This document shows, piece after piece, positions 1 through 14,334 of a stretch of 64,000 bases of DNA. The notes below the pieces were generated by a model. It saw nothing but the letters and a program-made list of their open reading frames with translations. It had not been told where the DNA came from and searched no databases. The position numbers and the translations under genes are program-made. The stretch's first letter is position 1, and each line of letters opens with the position of its first letter. Origin of the DNA: Palaemon carinicauda (lineage: Eukaryota; Arthropoda; Malacostraca; Decapoda; Palaemonidae); NCBI RefSeq assembly GCF_036898095.1, contig NC_090729.1, positions 59,243,850 through 59,307,849 of the forward strand. The letters are read 5' to 3'.

Positions 1-162
1 ATGTATTAATATATATGGCTTATTTGAAATATGAAAGAAACACGTTTAAATGTGCAAAAATATATTATTAATCGAATGCCAAGTCCCAAACCTACCAATT
101 AACAAAGATGGTGAAGATGGGTTGATTTCAATTCTAAGTACAGGAAACCAGAATTTGACAGG

Positions 163-180
163 TATATATATATATATATA
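163..180. repeat. Short (TA)n run in type 1 monomer
   Basis: An 18-bp TA run at the standard insertion point, followed by AAAAAGAATTG. Comparable short runs lie at 7,256-7,269, 11,678-11,693, 14,730-14,745, 15,077-15,092, and near 17,120, 19,507, 19,855 and 21,898. Different lengths at one fixed position show ongoing slippage. Confidence 0.9.
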
Positions 181-3100
181 AAAAAGAATTGTCATTGACT
201 TTTTTCTTTCTTCGTGGCCGAGTGGTATGGTCACTGGCATACAGATATCCTGGACGAGGGTTCATATCCCCGCTGGTACAATATCATAGTCTTTGGGCGG
301 TTCTGCCTGGGGCTCTTATCCCCAGGTCGTTAAGAGAATCCAGACTTTAATGTATTAATATATATGGCTTATTTAGAATATGAAAGAAACAGGTTTAAAT
401 GTGCAAAAATTTATCATTAATCAAATTCCAAGTCCTAAACCTACCAATTAGATATGATAGTGAGGATGGGTTGATTTCAATTCTAAGTACAGAAAACCAG
501 AATTTGACAGGTATATGTATAGAAGAAGTGTCATTGACTTTTATCTTTCTTCGTGGACGAGTGGTATGGTCACTGGCATACAGATATCCTGGACGAGGGT
601 TCAAATTCCCGCTGGTCGGATTTCAGAGTCTTTGGGCGGTTCCGCCTGGGGCTCTGATCCCCAGGTCGTTAAGAGAATCCAGACTTTAATGTATTAATAT
701 ATATTGCTTATTTAGAATATGAAAGAAACACGTTTAAATGTGCAAAAATTTATCATTGATTGAATGCCAAGTCCCAAACCTACCAATTAGCTATGATGGT
801 GACGATGGGTTGATTTCAATTCTAAGTACAGAAAACCAGAATTTGACATGTATATGTATAGAAGAATTGTCATTGACTTTTATCGTTCTTCGTGGTGGAG
901 TGGTATGGTCACTAGCATACAGATATCCTTGACGAGGGTTCAAATCATGCTGGTCCGATATCATAGTCTTTGGGCGTATCCACCTGGGGCACTGATCCCC
1001 AGGTCGTTAAAAGAATCCAGACTTTAATGTATTAATATATGTAGCTTATTTAGAATATGAAAGAAACACGTTTAAATGTGCAAAAATTTATCATTATTCG
1101 AATGCCAAGTCCCAAACCTACCAATTAGCTACGATGGTGAGGATGGGTTGATTTTAATTCTAAGTACAGAAAACCAGACTTTGACAGGTATATGTATAGA
1201 GGAATTGTCATTGACTTTTATCTTTTTTCGTTGCCGAGTGGTATGGTCACTGGCATACAGATATCCTATACGAGGGTTCAAATCCCTGCTGGTCCGATAT
1301 CATAGTCTTTGGGCGGTTCCGCCTGGGGCTCTGATCCACAGGTCGTTAAGAGAATCCAGACTTTAATATATTAATACATATGGCTTTTTTGAAATATGAA
1401 AGAAACAGGTTAAATGTGCAAAAATATATCATTAATCGAATGCCAAGTGCCAAACCTACCAATTAGCTAAGATGGTGAAGATGGGTTGATTTCAATTCTA
1501 AGTACAGAAAACCAGAATTTGACATGTATATGTATAGAAGAATTGTCATTGACTTTTATCTTTCTTCGTGGCCGAGTGGTATGGTCACTGGCATACAGAT
1601 ATCCTGGACGAGGGTTCAAATCCCCGCTGGTCCGATATCATAGTTTCTGGGCAGTTCCGCCTGGGGCTCTGATCCCCAGGTCGTTAAGCGAATCCAGACT
1701 TTAATGTATTAATATATATGGCTTATTTGAAATATGAAAGAAACACGTTTAAATGTGCCAAAATTTATCATTAATCGAATGCCAAGTCCCAAAACTACCA
1801 ATTAGCTACGAAGGTGAGGATGGGTTGATTTGAATTCTAAGTACAGAAAACCAGAATTTGACAGGTATATGTATAGAAGAATTGTCATTGACTTTTATCT
1901 TTCTTCGTGGCCGAGTGGTATGGTCACTGGCATACAGATATAATGGACGAGAGTTCAAATCCCTGCTGGTCCGATATCGTAGTCTTTAGGCGGTTCCGCC
2001 TGGGGCTCTGATCCCCAGGTCGTTAAGAGAATCCAAACTTTAATGTATTAATTTATAAGGCTTATATGAAATATGAAAGAAACACGTTTAAATGTGCAAA
2101 AATATATCATTAATTGAATGCCAAGTCCCAAACCTACCAATTAGATATGATGGTGAAGATGGGTTGATTTCAATTCTAAGTACAGAAAACCAGAATTTGA
2201 CAGGTATATGTATAGAAGAATTGTCATTGACTTTTATCTTTCTTCGTGGCCGAGTGGTATGGTCACTGGCATACAGATATCCTGGACGAGAGTTCAAATC
2301 CCCGCTGGTCCGATATCATAGTCTTTGGGCGTTTCCGCCTGGGGCTCTGATCCCCAGATCGTTAAGAGAATCTAGACTTTAATGTATTAATATATATGGC
2401 TTATTTGAAATATGAGAGAAACACGTTTGAATGTGCAAAAATATATCATTAATCGAATGGCAAGTCCCAAACCTACCAGTTAGCTAAGATGGTGAAGATG
2501 GGTTGATTTCAATTCTAAGTACAGAAAACCAAAATTTGACAGGTATATGTATATATAGAAGAATTGTCATTGAATTTTATCTTTCTTCGTGGCCGAGTGG
2601 TATGGTCACTGGCATACAGATATCCTGGACGAAAGTTCAAATCACAGCTGGTCCGATATCATAGTCTTTAGGCGGTTCCGCCTGGGGCTCTGATCACCAG
2701 GTCATTAAGAGAATCCAGACTTTAATGTATTAATATATAAGGCTTATTTAAAATATGAAAGAAACACGTTTAAATGTGCAAAAAATTTATCATTAATTGA
2801 ATGCCAAGTTCCTAACCTAGCAATTACATACGATGGTGAAGATGGGTTGATTTCAATTCTAAGTACAGAAAACCAGAATTTGACAGGTATATGTATAGAA
2901 GAATTGTCATTGACTTTTATCTTTCTTCGTGGCCGAGAGGTATGGACACTGGCATACAGATATCCTAGATGAGGGTTCAAATCCCCGCTGGTCCGATATC
3001 ATAGTCTTTGGGCAGTTCCGCCTGGGGCTCTGATCCCAAGGTCGTTAATCGAATCCAGACTTTAATGTATTAATATATATGGCTTATTTGAAATATGAAA

Positions 3101-3898
3101 GAAACACATTTAAATGTGCAAATATTTATCATTAATCGAATGCCAAGTCCCAAACCTACCAATTAGCTACGCTGGTGAGGATTGGTTAATTTCAATTCTA
3201 AGTACAGAAAACCAGAATTTGACAGGTATATGTATAGAAGAATTGTCATTGACATTTATCTTTCTCCGTGGCCGAGTGGTATGCTCACTGGCATACAGAT
3301 ATCCTGGACGAGAGTTCAAATCCCCGCTGGTCCGATATAGTCTTTAGGCGGTTCCGCCTGGGGCTCTGATATCCAGGTCGTTAAGAGAATCCAGACTTTA
3401 ATGTATTAATATATATGGCTTATTTAAAATATGAAAGAAACACGTTTAAATGTGCAAATATTTATAATTAATCGAATGCCAAGTCCGAAATCTACCAATT
3501 AGCTACGATGGTGAAGATGGGTTGATTTCAATTCTAAGTACAGAAAACCAGAATTTGACAGGTATATGTATAGAAGAATTGTCATTGACTTTTATCTTTC
3601 TTCGTGGCTGATTGGTATGCTCACTGGCATACAGATTTCCTGGACGAGGGTTCAAATCCCCGCTGGTCCGATATCAGAGTCTTTGGGCGGTTCCGCCTGG
3701 GGCTCTGATCCCCAGGTTGTTAAGAGAATCCAGACTTTAAAGTATTAATATATATGGCTTATTTGAAATATGAAAGAAACACGTTTAAATGTGCAAAAAT
3801 ATATCATTAATCGAATGTCAAGTCCCAAACCTACCAATTAGCTACGATGGTGAAGATGGGTTGATTTCAATTCTAAGTACAGGAAACCAGAATTTGAC

Positions 3899-4146
<248 letters not shown>

Positions 4147-5322
4147 ATTGTCATTGACTTTTATCTTTCTTCGTGGCCGAGTGGTATGGTCACTGGCATA
4201 CAGATATCCTGGACGAGGGTTCATATCCCCGCTGGTCCAATATCATAGTCTTTAGGCGGTTCTGCCTGGGGCTCTTATCCCCAGGTCGTTAAGAGAATCC
4301 AGACTTTTATGTATTAATATATATGGCTTATTTAAAATATGAAAGAAACACGTTTAAATGTGCAAAATTTATCATTAATTGAATGCCAAGTTCCAAACCT
4401 ACCAATTAAATACGATGGTGAAGATGGGTTGATTTCAATTCTAAGTACAGAAAACCAGAATTTGACAGGTATATGTATAGAAGAATTGTCATTGACTTTT
4501 ATCGTTCTTCGTGGCCGAGTGGTATGGTCACTAGCATAAAGATATCCTTGACGAGGGTTCAAATCATGCTGGTCCGATATCATAGTATTTGGGCGTTTCT
4601 GCCTGGGGCTCTGATCCCCAGGTCGTTAAGAGAATCCAGACTTTAATGTATTAATATATATAGCTTATTTAGAATATGAAAGAGACACGTTTAAATGTGC
4701 AAAAATTTATCATTAATCGAATGCCAAGTCCCAAACCTACCAATTAGCTACGATGGTGAGGATGGGTTGATTTTAATTCTAAGTACAGAAAACCTGACTT
4801 TGACAGGTATATGTATAGAAGAATTGTCATTGACTTTTATCTTTTTTCGTGGCCGAGTGGTAGGGTTACTGGCATACAGATATCCTTGACGAGGGTTCAA
4901 ATCCCCGCTGGTCCGATATCAGAGTCTTTGGGCAGTTCCGCCTGGGACTCTGATCCCCAGCTCGTTAAGAGAATCCAGACTTTAATGTATTAATACATAT
5001 GGCTTTTTTGAAATATGAAAGAAACAGGTTAAATGTTCAAAAATATAACATTAATCGAATGCCAAGTCCCAAACCTACCAATTAGCTAAGATGGTGAAGA
5101 TGGATTGATTTCAATTCTAAGTACAGAAAACCAGAATTTGACAGGTATATGTATAGAAGAATTGTCATTGACTTTTATTTTTCTTCTTGGCCGAGTGGTA
5201 TGGTCACTGGCATACAGATATCCTGGACGAGGGTTCAAATTCCCGCTGGTCCGATATCATAGTCTTTGGGCAGTTCCGCCTGGGGCTCTGATCCCCAGGT
5301 CGTTAAGCGAATCCAGACTTTA

Positions 5323-5481
5323 ATGTATTAATATATATGACTTGTTTGAAATATGAAAGAAACACGTTTAAGTGTGCCAAAATTTATCATTAATCGAATG
5401 CCAAGTCCCAAACCTACCAAATAGCTAAGATGGTGAAGATGGGTTGATTTCAATTCTAAGTACAGGAAACCAGAATTTGAC

Positions 5482-5573
<92 letters not shown>

Positions 5574-6754
5574 GAATTGTCATTGACTTTTATCTTTCTT
5601 CGTGGCCGAGAGGTATGGTCACTGGCATACAGATATCCTGGACGAGGGTTCATATCCCCGCTGGTCCAATATCATAGTCTTTGGGCGGTTCTGCCTGGGG
5701 CGCTTATCCCCAGGTCGTTAAGAGAATCCAGACTTTAATGTATTAATATATATGGCTTATTTAGAATATGAAAGAAACATGTTTATATGTGCAAAAATTT
5801 ATCATTAATCGAATGCCAAGTCCTAAACCTACCAATTAGATATGATGGTGAGGATGGGTTGATTTCAATTCTAAGTACAGAAAACCAGAATTTGACAGGT
5901 ATATGTATAGAAGAATTGTCATTGACTTTTATCTTTCTTCGTGGCCGAGTGGTATGGTCACTGGCATACAGTTATCCTGGACGAGGGTTCAAATCCCCGC
6001 TGGTCCGATATCATAGTCTTTGGGCGTTTCCGCCTAGGGCTCTGATCCCCAGGTCGTTAAGAGAATCCAGACTTTAATTTATCAATATATATGGCTTATT
6101 TGAAATATGAAAGAAACACGTTTAAATGTGCAAAAATTTAACATTAATTGAATGCCAAGTCCCAAACCTACCAATTAGCTAAGATGGTGAAGATGGGTTG
6201 ATTTCAATTCTATGTACAGAAAACCAGAATTTGACAGGTATATGTATAGAAGAATTGTCATTGACTTTTATCTTTCTTCGTGGCCGAGTGGTATAGACAC
6301 TGGCATACAGATATCCTGGATGAGGGTTCAAATCCCCGCTGGTCCGATATCATAGTCTTTGGGCGGTTCCGCCTGGGGTTCTGATCCCCATGTCGTTAAG
6401 AGAATCCAGACTTTAATGTATTAATATATATGGCTTATTTGAAATAAGAAGAAAACACGTTTAAATGTGAAAAAATTTATCATTAATCGAATGCCAAGTC
6501 CCAAACCTACCAATTAGCTACGATTGTGAAAATGGGTTGATTTCAATTCTAAGTACAGAAAACCAGAATTTGACAGGTATATGTATAGAAGAATTGTCAT
6601 TGACTTTTATCTTTCTTCGTGGACGAGTGGTATGGTCACTGGCATATAGATATCCTGGACGAGGGTTCAAATCCCCGCTGGTCCGATATCATAGTCTTTG
6701 GGCAGTTCCGCCTGGGGCTCTGATCCCCAGGTCGTTAATCGAATCCAGACTTTA
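5323..6754 (+). repeat. Four-monomer segment with a relative at 34,282-36,169
   Basis: Unit order: TA unit with CGCTTATCC (5,323); a unit with a CTAAACC/GATATG front and a CAGTTATCC back (5,738); a unit beginning ATTTATCAAT with TTTAACATT and CCCCATGTCG (6,077); and a type 9-like unit (6,416). The segment at 34,282 has the same order, but the 5,738 unit is represented there by two units. The 5,738 unit therefore looks like a deletion fusion. Confidence 0.75.
5485..5570. repeat. (TA)n microsatellite inside a monomer, 86 bp
   Basis: Pure TA run at the same monomer position as at 3,902 and 34,444, running directly into GAAGAATTG. The host monomer carries the type 1 marks CAGGAAACC, GGTTCATATCC and GGTCCAATATC. 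Confidence 0.95.
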
Positions 6755-9700
6755 ATGTATTAATATATATGGCTTATTTGAAATATGAAAGAAACACGTT
6801 TAAATGTGCAAATATTTATCATTAATCGAATGTCAAGTCCGAAACCTACCAATTAGCTACGATGGTGAAGATGGGTTGATTTCAATTCTAAGTACAGAAA
6901 ACCAGAATTTGACAGGTATATGTATAGAAGAATTGTCATTGACTTTTATCGTTCTTCGTGGCTGAGTGGTATGCTCACTGGCATACAGATATCCTGGACG
7001 AGGGTTCAAATCCCCGCTGGTCCGATATCAGAGTCTTTGGGCGGTTCCGCCTGTGGCTCCGATCCCCAGGTCGTAAAGAGAATCTAGACTTTAATGTATT
7101 AATATATATGGCTTATTTGAAATATGAAAGAAACACGTTTAAATGTGCAAAAATATATCATTAATCGAATGCCAAGTCCCAAACCTACCAATTAACAAAG
7201 ATGGTGAAGATGGGTTGATTTCAATTCTAAGTACAGGAAACCAGAATTTGACAGGTATATATATATATAAAAAAGAATTGTCATTGACTTTTTTCTTTCT
7301 TCGTTGCCGAGTGGTATGGTCACTGGCATAGAGATATCCTGGACGAGGGTTCATATCCCCGCTGGTACAATATCATAGTCTTTGGGCGGTTTTGCCTGGG
7401 GCTCTTATCCCCAGGTCGTTAAGAGAATCCAGACTTTAATGTATTAATATATATGGCTTATTTAGAATATGAAAGAAACAGGTTTAAATGTGCAAAAATT
7501 TATCATTAATCAAATGCCAAGTCCTAAACCTACCAATTAGCAACGATGGTGAGGATGGGTTGATTTTAATTCTAAGTACAGAAAACCAGACTTTGACAGG
7601 TATATGTATAGAAGAATTGTCATTGACTTTTATCTTTTTTCGTGGCCGAGTGGTATGGTCACTGGCATACAGATATCCTATACGAGGGTTCAAATCCCCG
7701 CTGGTCCGATATCATAGTCTTTGGGCGGTTCCGCCTGGGGCTCTGATCCCCAGGTCGTTAAGAGAATCCAGACTTTAATATATTAATACATATGGCTTTT
7801 TTGAAATATGAAAGAATCAGGTTAAATGTGCAAATATTTATCATTAATCGAATGCCAAGTGCCAAACCTACTAATTAGCTAAGATGGTGAAGATGGGTTG
7901 ATTTCAATTCTAAGTACAGAAAACCAGAATTTGACATGTATATGTATAGAAGAATTGTCATTGACTTTTATCTTTCTTCGTGGTCGAGTGGTATGGTCCC
8001 TGGCATACAGATATCCTGGACGAAGGTTCAAATCCTCGCTGGTCCGATATCATAGTCTTTGGGCAGTTCCGCCTGGGGCTCTGATCCCCAGGTCGTTAAG
8101 CGAATTCAGACTTTAATGTATTAATATATATGGCTTATTTGAAATATGAAAGAAACACATTTAAATGTGCCAAAATTTATCATTAATTGAATGCCAAGTC
8201 CCAAACCTACCAATTAGCTAAGATGGTGAAGATGGGTTGATTTCAATTCTAAGTACAGAAAACCAAAATTTGACAGGTATATGTATATATAGAAGAATTG
8301 TCATTGACTTTTATCTTTCTTCGTGGCCGAGTGGTATGGTCACTGGCATACAGATATCCTGGACGAGAGTTAAAATCCTCGCTGGTCCGATATCATAGTC
8401 TTTAGGCGGTTCCGCCTGGGGCTCTGATCCCCAGGTCATTAAGAGAATCCAGACTTTAATGTATTAATATATAAGGCTTATTTAAAATATGAAAGAAACA
8501 CGTTTAAATGTGCAAAAAATTTATCATTAATTGAATGCCAAGTTCCTAACCTAGCAATTACATACGATGGTGAAGATGGGTTGATTTCAATTCTAAGTAC
8601 AGAAAACCAGAATTTGACAGGTATATGTATAGAAGAATTGTCATTGACTTTTATCTTTCTTCGTGGCCGAGTGGTATGGACACTGGCATATAGATATCCT
8701 GGACGAGGGTTCAAATCCCTGCTGGTCCGATATCATAGTCTTTAGGCGGTTCCGCCTGGGGCTCTGATCCCCAGGTCGTTAAGAGAATCCAGACTTTAAT
8801 GTATTAATATATATGGCTTATTTGAAATATAAAAGAAACACGTTTAAATGTGCAAATATTTATCATTAATCGAATGCCAAGTCCCAAACCTACCAATTAG
8901 CTACGATGGTGAGGATGGGTTGATTTGAATTCTAAGTACAGAAAACCAAAATTTGACAGGTATATGTATACAAGAATTGTCATTGACATTTATCTTTCTC
9001 CGTGGCCGAGTGGTATGGTCACTAGCATACAGATATCCTGGACGAGAGTTCAAATCCCCGCTGGTCCGATATCATAGTTTTTAGGCGGTTCCGCCTGGGG
9101 CTCTGATCCCCAGGTCGTTAAGAGAATCCAGACTTTAATGTATTAATATATATGGCTTATTTAAAATAAGAAAAAAACACGTTTAAATGTGAAAAAATTT
9201 ATCATTAATCGAATGCCAAGTCCCAAACCTACCAATTAGCTACGATGGTGAAAATGGGTTGATTTCAATTCTAAGTACAGAAAACCAGAATTTGACAGGT
9301 ATATGTATAGAAGAATTGTTATTGACTTTTATCTTTGTTCGTGGACGAGTGGTATGATCACTGGCATATAGATATCCTGGACGAGGGTTCAAATCCCCAC
9401 GGGTCCGATATCATAGTCTTTGGGCAGTTCCGCCTTGGGGCTCTGATCCCCAGGTCGTTAATCGAATCCAGACTTTAATGTATTAATATATATGGCTTAT
9501 TTGAAATATGAAAGAAACACGTTTAAATGTGCAAATATTTATCATTAATCGAATGCCAAGTCCGAAACCTACCAATTAGCTACGATGGTGAAGATGGGTT
9601 GATTTCAATTCTAAGTACAGAAAACCAGAATTTGACAGGTATATATATAGAAGAATTGTCATTGACTTTTATCGTTCTTCGTGGCTGAGTGGTATGCTCA

Positions 9701-12700
9701 CTGGCATACAAATATCCTGGACGAAAGTTCAAATCCCCGCTGGTCCGATATCAGAGTCTTTGGGCGGTTCCGCCTGTGGCTCCGATCCCCAGGTCGTTAA
9801 GCGAATCCAGACTTTAATGTATTAATATATATGGCTTATTTGAAATATGAAAGAAACACGTTTAAATGTGCCAAAATTTATCATTAATCGAATGCCAAGT
9901 CCCAAAACTACCAATTAGCTACGAAGCTGAGGATGGGTTGATTTGAATTCTAAGTACAGAAAACCAGAATTTGACAGGTATATGTATAGAAGAATTGTCA
10001 TTGACTTTTATCTTTCTTCGTGGCCGAGTGGTATGGTCACTGGCATACAGATATAATGGACGAGAGTTCAAATCCCTGCTGGTCCGATATCGTAGTCTTT
10101 AGGCGGTTCCGCCTGGAGCTCTGATCCCCAGGTCGTTAAGAGAATCCAAACTTTAATGTATTAATTTATAAGGCTTATTTGAAATATGAAAAAAAACACG
10201 TTTAAATGTGCAAAAATTTATCATTAATTGAATGCCAAGTCCCAAACCTACGAATTAGATATGATGGTGAAGATAGGTTGATTTCAATTCTAAGTACAGA
10301 AAACCAGACTTTGACAGGTATATGTATAGAAGAATTGACATTGACTTTTATTTTTCTTCGTGGCCGAGTGGTATGGTCACTGGCATACAGATATCCTGGA
10401 CGAGAGTTCAAATCCCCGCTGGTCCGATATCATAGTCTTTGGCCGTTTCCGCCTGGGGCTCTGATCACCAGGTCGTTAAGCGAATCCAGACTTTAATGTA
10501 TTAATATATATGGCTTATTTGAAATATGAGAGAAACACGTTTGAATGTGCAAAAATATATCATTAATCGAATTCCAAGTCCCAAACCTACCAATTAGCTA
10601 AGATGGTGAAGATGGGTTGATTTCAATTCTAAGTACAGAAAACCATAATTTGACAGGTATATGTATATATAGAAGAATTGTCATTGACTTTTATCTTTCT
10701 TCGTGGCCGAGTGGTATGGTCACTGGCATACAGATATCCTGGACGAGAGTTCAAATCCCCGCTGGTCCGATATCATAGTCTTTGGGCAGTTCCGCCTAGG
10801 GCTCTGATCCCCAGGTCATTAAGAGAATCCAGACTTTAATGTATTAATATATAAGGCTTATTTAAAATATGAAAGAAACACGTTTAAATGTGCAAAAAAT
10901 TTATCATTAATTGAATGCCAAGTTTCCTAACCTAGCAATTACATACGATGGTGAAGATGGGTTGATTTCAATTCTAAGTACAGAAAACCAGAATTTGACA
11001 GGTATATGTATAGAAGAATTGTCATTGACTTTTATCTTTCTTCGTGGCCGAGTGGTATGGACACTGGCATACAGATATCCTAGATGAGGGTTCAAATCCC
11101 CGCTGGTCCGATATCATAGTCTTTGGGCAGTTCCGCCTGGGGCTCTGATCCCCAGGTCGTTAAGAATCCAGACTTTAATGTATCAATATATATGGCTTAT
11201 TTGAAATATGAAAGAAACACGTTTAAATATGCAAATATTTATCATTAATCGAATGCCAAGTCCCAAACTACCAATTAGCTACGATGGTGAAGATGGGTTG
11301 ATTTCAATTCTAAGTACAGAAAACCAGAATTTGACAGGTATATGTATAGAAGAATTGTCATTGACTTTTATCGTTCTTCGTGGCTGAGTGGTATGCTCAC
11401 TGGCATACAGATATCCTGGACGAGGGTTCAAATCCCCGCTGGTCCGATATCAGAGTCTTTGGGCGGTTCCGCCTGTGGCTCCGATCCCCAGGTCGTAAAG
11501 AGAATCCAGACTTTAATGTATTAATATATATGGCTTATTTGAAATATGAAAGAAACACGTTTAAATGTGCAAAAATATATCATTAATCGAATGCCAAGTC
11601 CCAAACCTACCAATTAACAAAGATGGTGAAGATGGGTTGATTTCAATTCTAAGTACAGGAAACCAGAATTTGACAGGTATATATATATATATAAAAAAGA
11701 ATTGTCATTGACTTTTTTCTTTCTTCGTGGCCGAGTGGTATGGTCACTGGCATAGAGATATCCTGGACGAGGGTTCATATCCCCGCTGGTACAATATCAT
11801 AGTCTTTGGGCGGTTTTGCCTGGGGCTCTTATCCCCAGGTCGTTAAGAGAATCCAGACTTTAATGTATTAATATATATGGCTTATTTGAAATATGAAAGA
11901 AACACGTTTAAATGTGCAAAAATTTATCATTAATCGAATGCCAAGTCCTAAACCTACCAATTAGCAACGATGGTGAAGATGGGTTGATTTCAATTCTAAG
12001 TACAGAAAACCAGAATTTGACAGGTATATGTATAGAAGAATTGTCATTGACTTTTATCTTTTTTCGTGGCCGAGTGGTATGGTCACTGGCATACAGATAT
12101 CCTGGACGAGGGTTCAAATCCCCGCTGGTCCGATATCATAGTCTTTGGGCGGTTCCGCCTGGGATCTGATCCCCAGGTCGTTAAGAGAATCCAGACTTTA
12201 ATGTATTAATATATATGGCTTATTTGAAATATGAAAGAAAACGGGTTTAAATGTGCAAAAATATATCATTAATCGAATGCCAAGTCCAAACCTACCAATT
12301 AGCAAGATGGTGAAGATGGGTTGATTTCAATTCTAAGTACAGAAAACCAGAATTTGACAGGTATATGTATAGAAGAATTGTCATTGACTTTTATCTTTCT
12401 TCGTGGCCGAGTGGTATGGTCACTGGCATACAGATATCCTGGACGAGGGTTCAAATCCCCGCTGGTCCAATATCATAGTCTTTGGGCGGTTCCGCCTGGG
12501 GCTCTGATCCCCAGGTCATTAAGAGAATCCAGACTTTAATGTATTAATATATATGGCTTATTTGAAATATGAAAGAAACAGGTTTAAATGTGCAAAATTT
12601 ATCATTAATCGAATGCCAAGTCCCAAACCTACCAATTAGCTACGATGGTGAGGATGGGTTGATTTGAATTCTAAGTACAGAAAACCAGAATTTGACAGGT

Positions 12701-14334
12701 ATATGTATAGAAGAATTGTCATTGACTTTTATCTTTCTTCGTGGCCGAGTGGTATGGTCACTGGCATACAGATATATGACGAGAGGTTCAAATCCCCGCT
12801 GGTCCGATATCATAGTCTTTGGGCGGTTCCGCCTGGGGCTCTGATCCCCAGGTCGTTAAGAGAATCCAGACTTTAATGTATTAATTTATGGCTTATTTGA
12901 AATATGAAAGAAACACGTTTAAATGTGCAAAAATTATCATTAATTCAATGCCAAGTCCCAAACCTACCAATTAGCTAAGATGGTGAAGATGGGTTGATTT
13001 CAATTCTAAGTACAGAAAACCAGAATTTGACATGTATATGTATAGAAGAATTGTCATTGACTTTTATCTTTCTTCGTGGCCGAGTGGTATGGTCACTGGC
13101 ATACAGATATCCTGGACGAGAGTTCAAATCCTCGCTGGTCCGATATCATAGTCTTTGGCCATTCCGCCTGGGGCTCTGATCCCCAGGTCGTTAAGAGAAT
13201 CCAGACTTTAATGTATTAATATATATGGCTTATTTGAAATATGAGAGAAACACGTTTAAATGTGCAAAAATATATCATTAATCGAATGCCAAGTCCCAAA
13301 CCTACCAATTAGCTACGATGGTGAAGATGGGTTGATTTCAATTCTAAGTACAGAAAACCAGAATTTGACAGGTATATGTATAGAAGAATTGTCATTGACT
13401 TTTATCTTTCTTCGTGGCCGAGTGGTATGGTCACTGGCATACAGATATCCTGGACGAGAGTTCAAATCCCTGCTGGTCCGATATCATAGTCTTTAGGCGG
13501 TTCCGCCTGGGGCTCTGATCCCCAGGTCGTTAAGAGAATCCAGACTTTAATGTATTAATATATAAGGCTTATTTGAAATATGAAAGAAACACGTTTAAAT
13601 GTGCAAAAATTTATCATTAATTGAATGCCAAGTCCCAAACCTACCAATTAGATACGATGGTGAAGATGGGTTGATTTCAATTCTAAGTACAGAAAACCAG
13701 AATTTGACAGGTATATGTATAGAAGAATTGTCATTGACTTTTATCTTTCTTCGTGGCCGAGTGGTATGGTCACTGGCATACAGATATCCTGGACGAGAGT
13801 TCAAATCCCCGCTGGTCCGATATCATAGTCTTTAGGCGGTTCCGCCTGGGGCTCTGATCCCCAGGTCGTTAAGAGAATCCAGACTTTAATGTATTAATAT
13901 ATATGGCTTATTTAAAATAAGAAAAAAACACGTTTAAATGTGAAAAAATTTATCATTAATCGAATGCCAAGTCCCAAACCTACCAATTAGCTACGATGGT
14001 GAAAATGGGTTGATTTCAATTCTAAGTACAGAAAACCAGAATTTGACAGGTATATGTATAGAAGAATTGTCATTGACTTTTATCTTTCTTCGTGGACGAG
14101 TGGTATGGTCACTGGCATATAGATATCCTGGACGAGGGTTCAAATCCCCGCTGGTCCGATATCATAGTCTTTGGGCAGTTCCGCCTTGGGGCTCTGATCC
14201 CCAGGTCGTTAATCGAATCCAGACTTTAATGTATTAATATATATGGCTTATTTGAAATATGAAAGAAACACGTTTAAATGTGCAAATATTTATCATTAAT
14301 CGAATGCCAAGTCCGAAACCTACCAATTAGCTAC

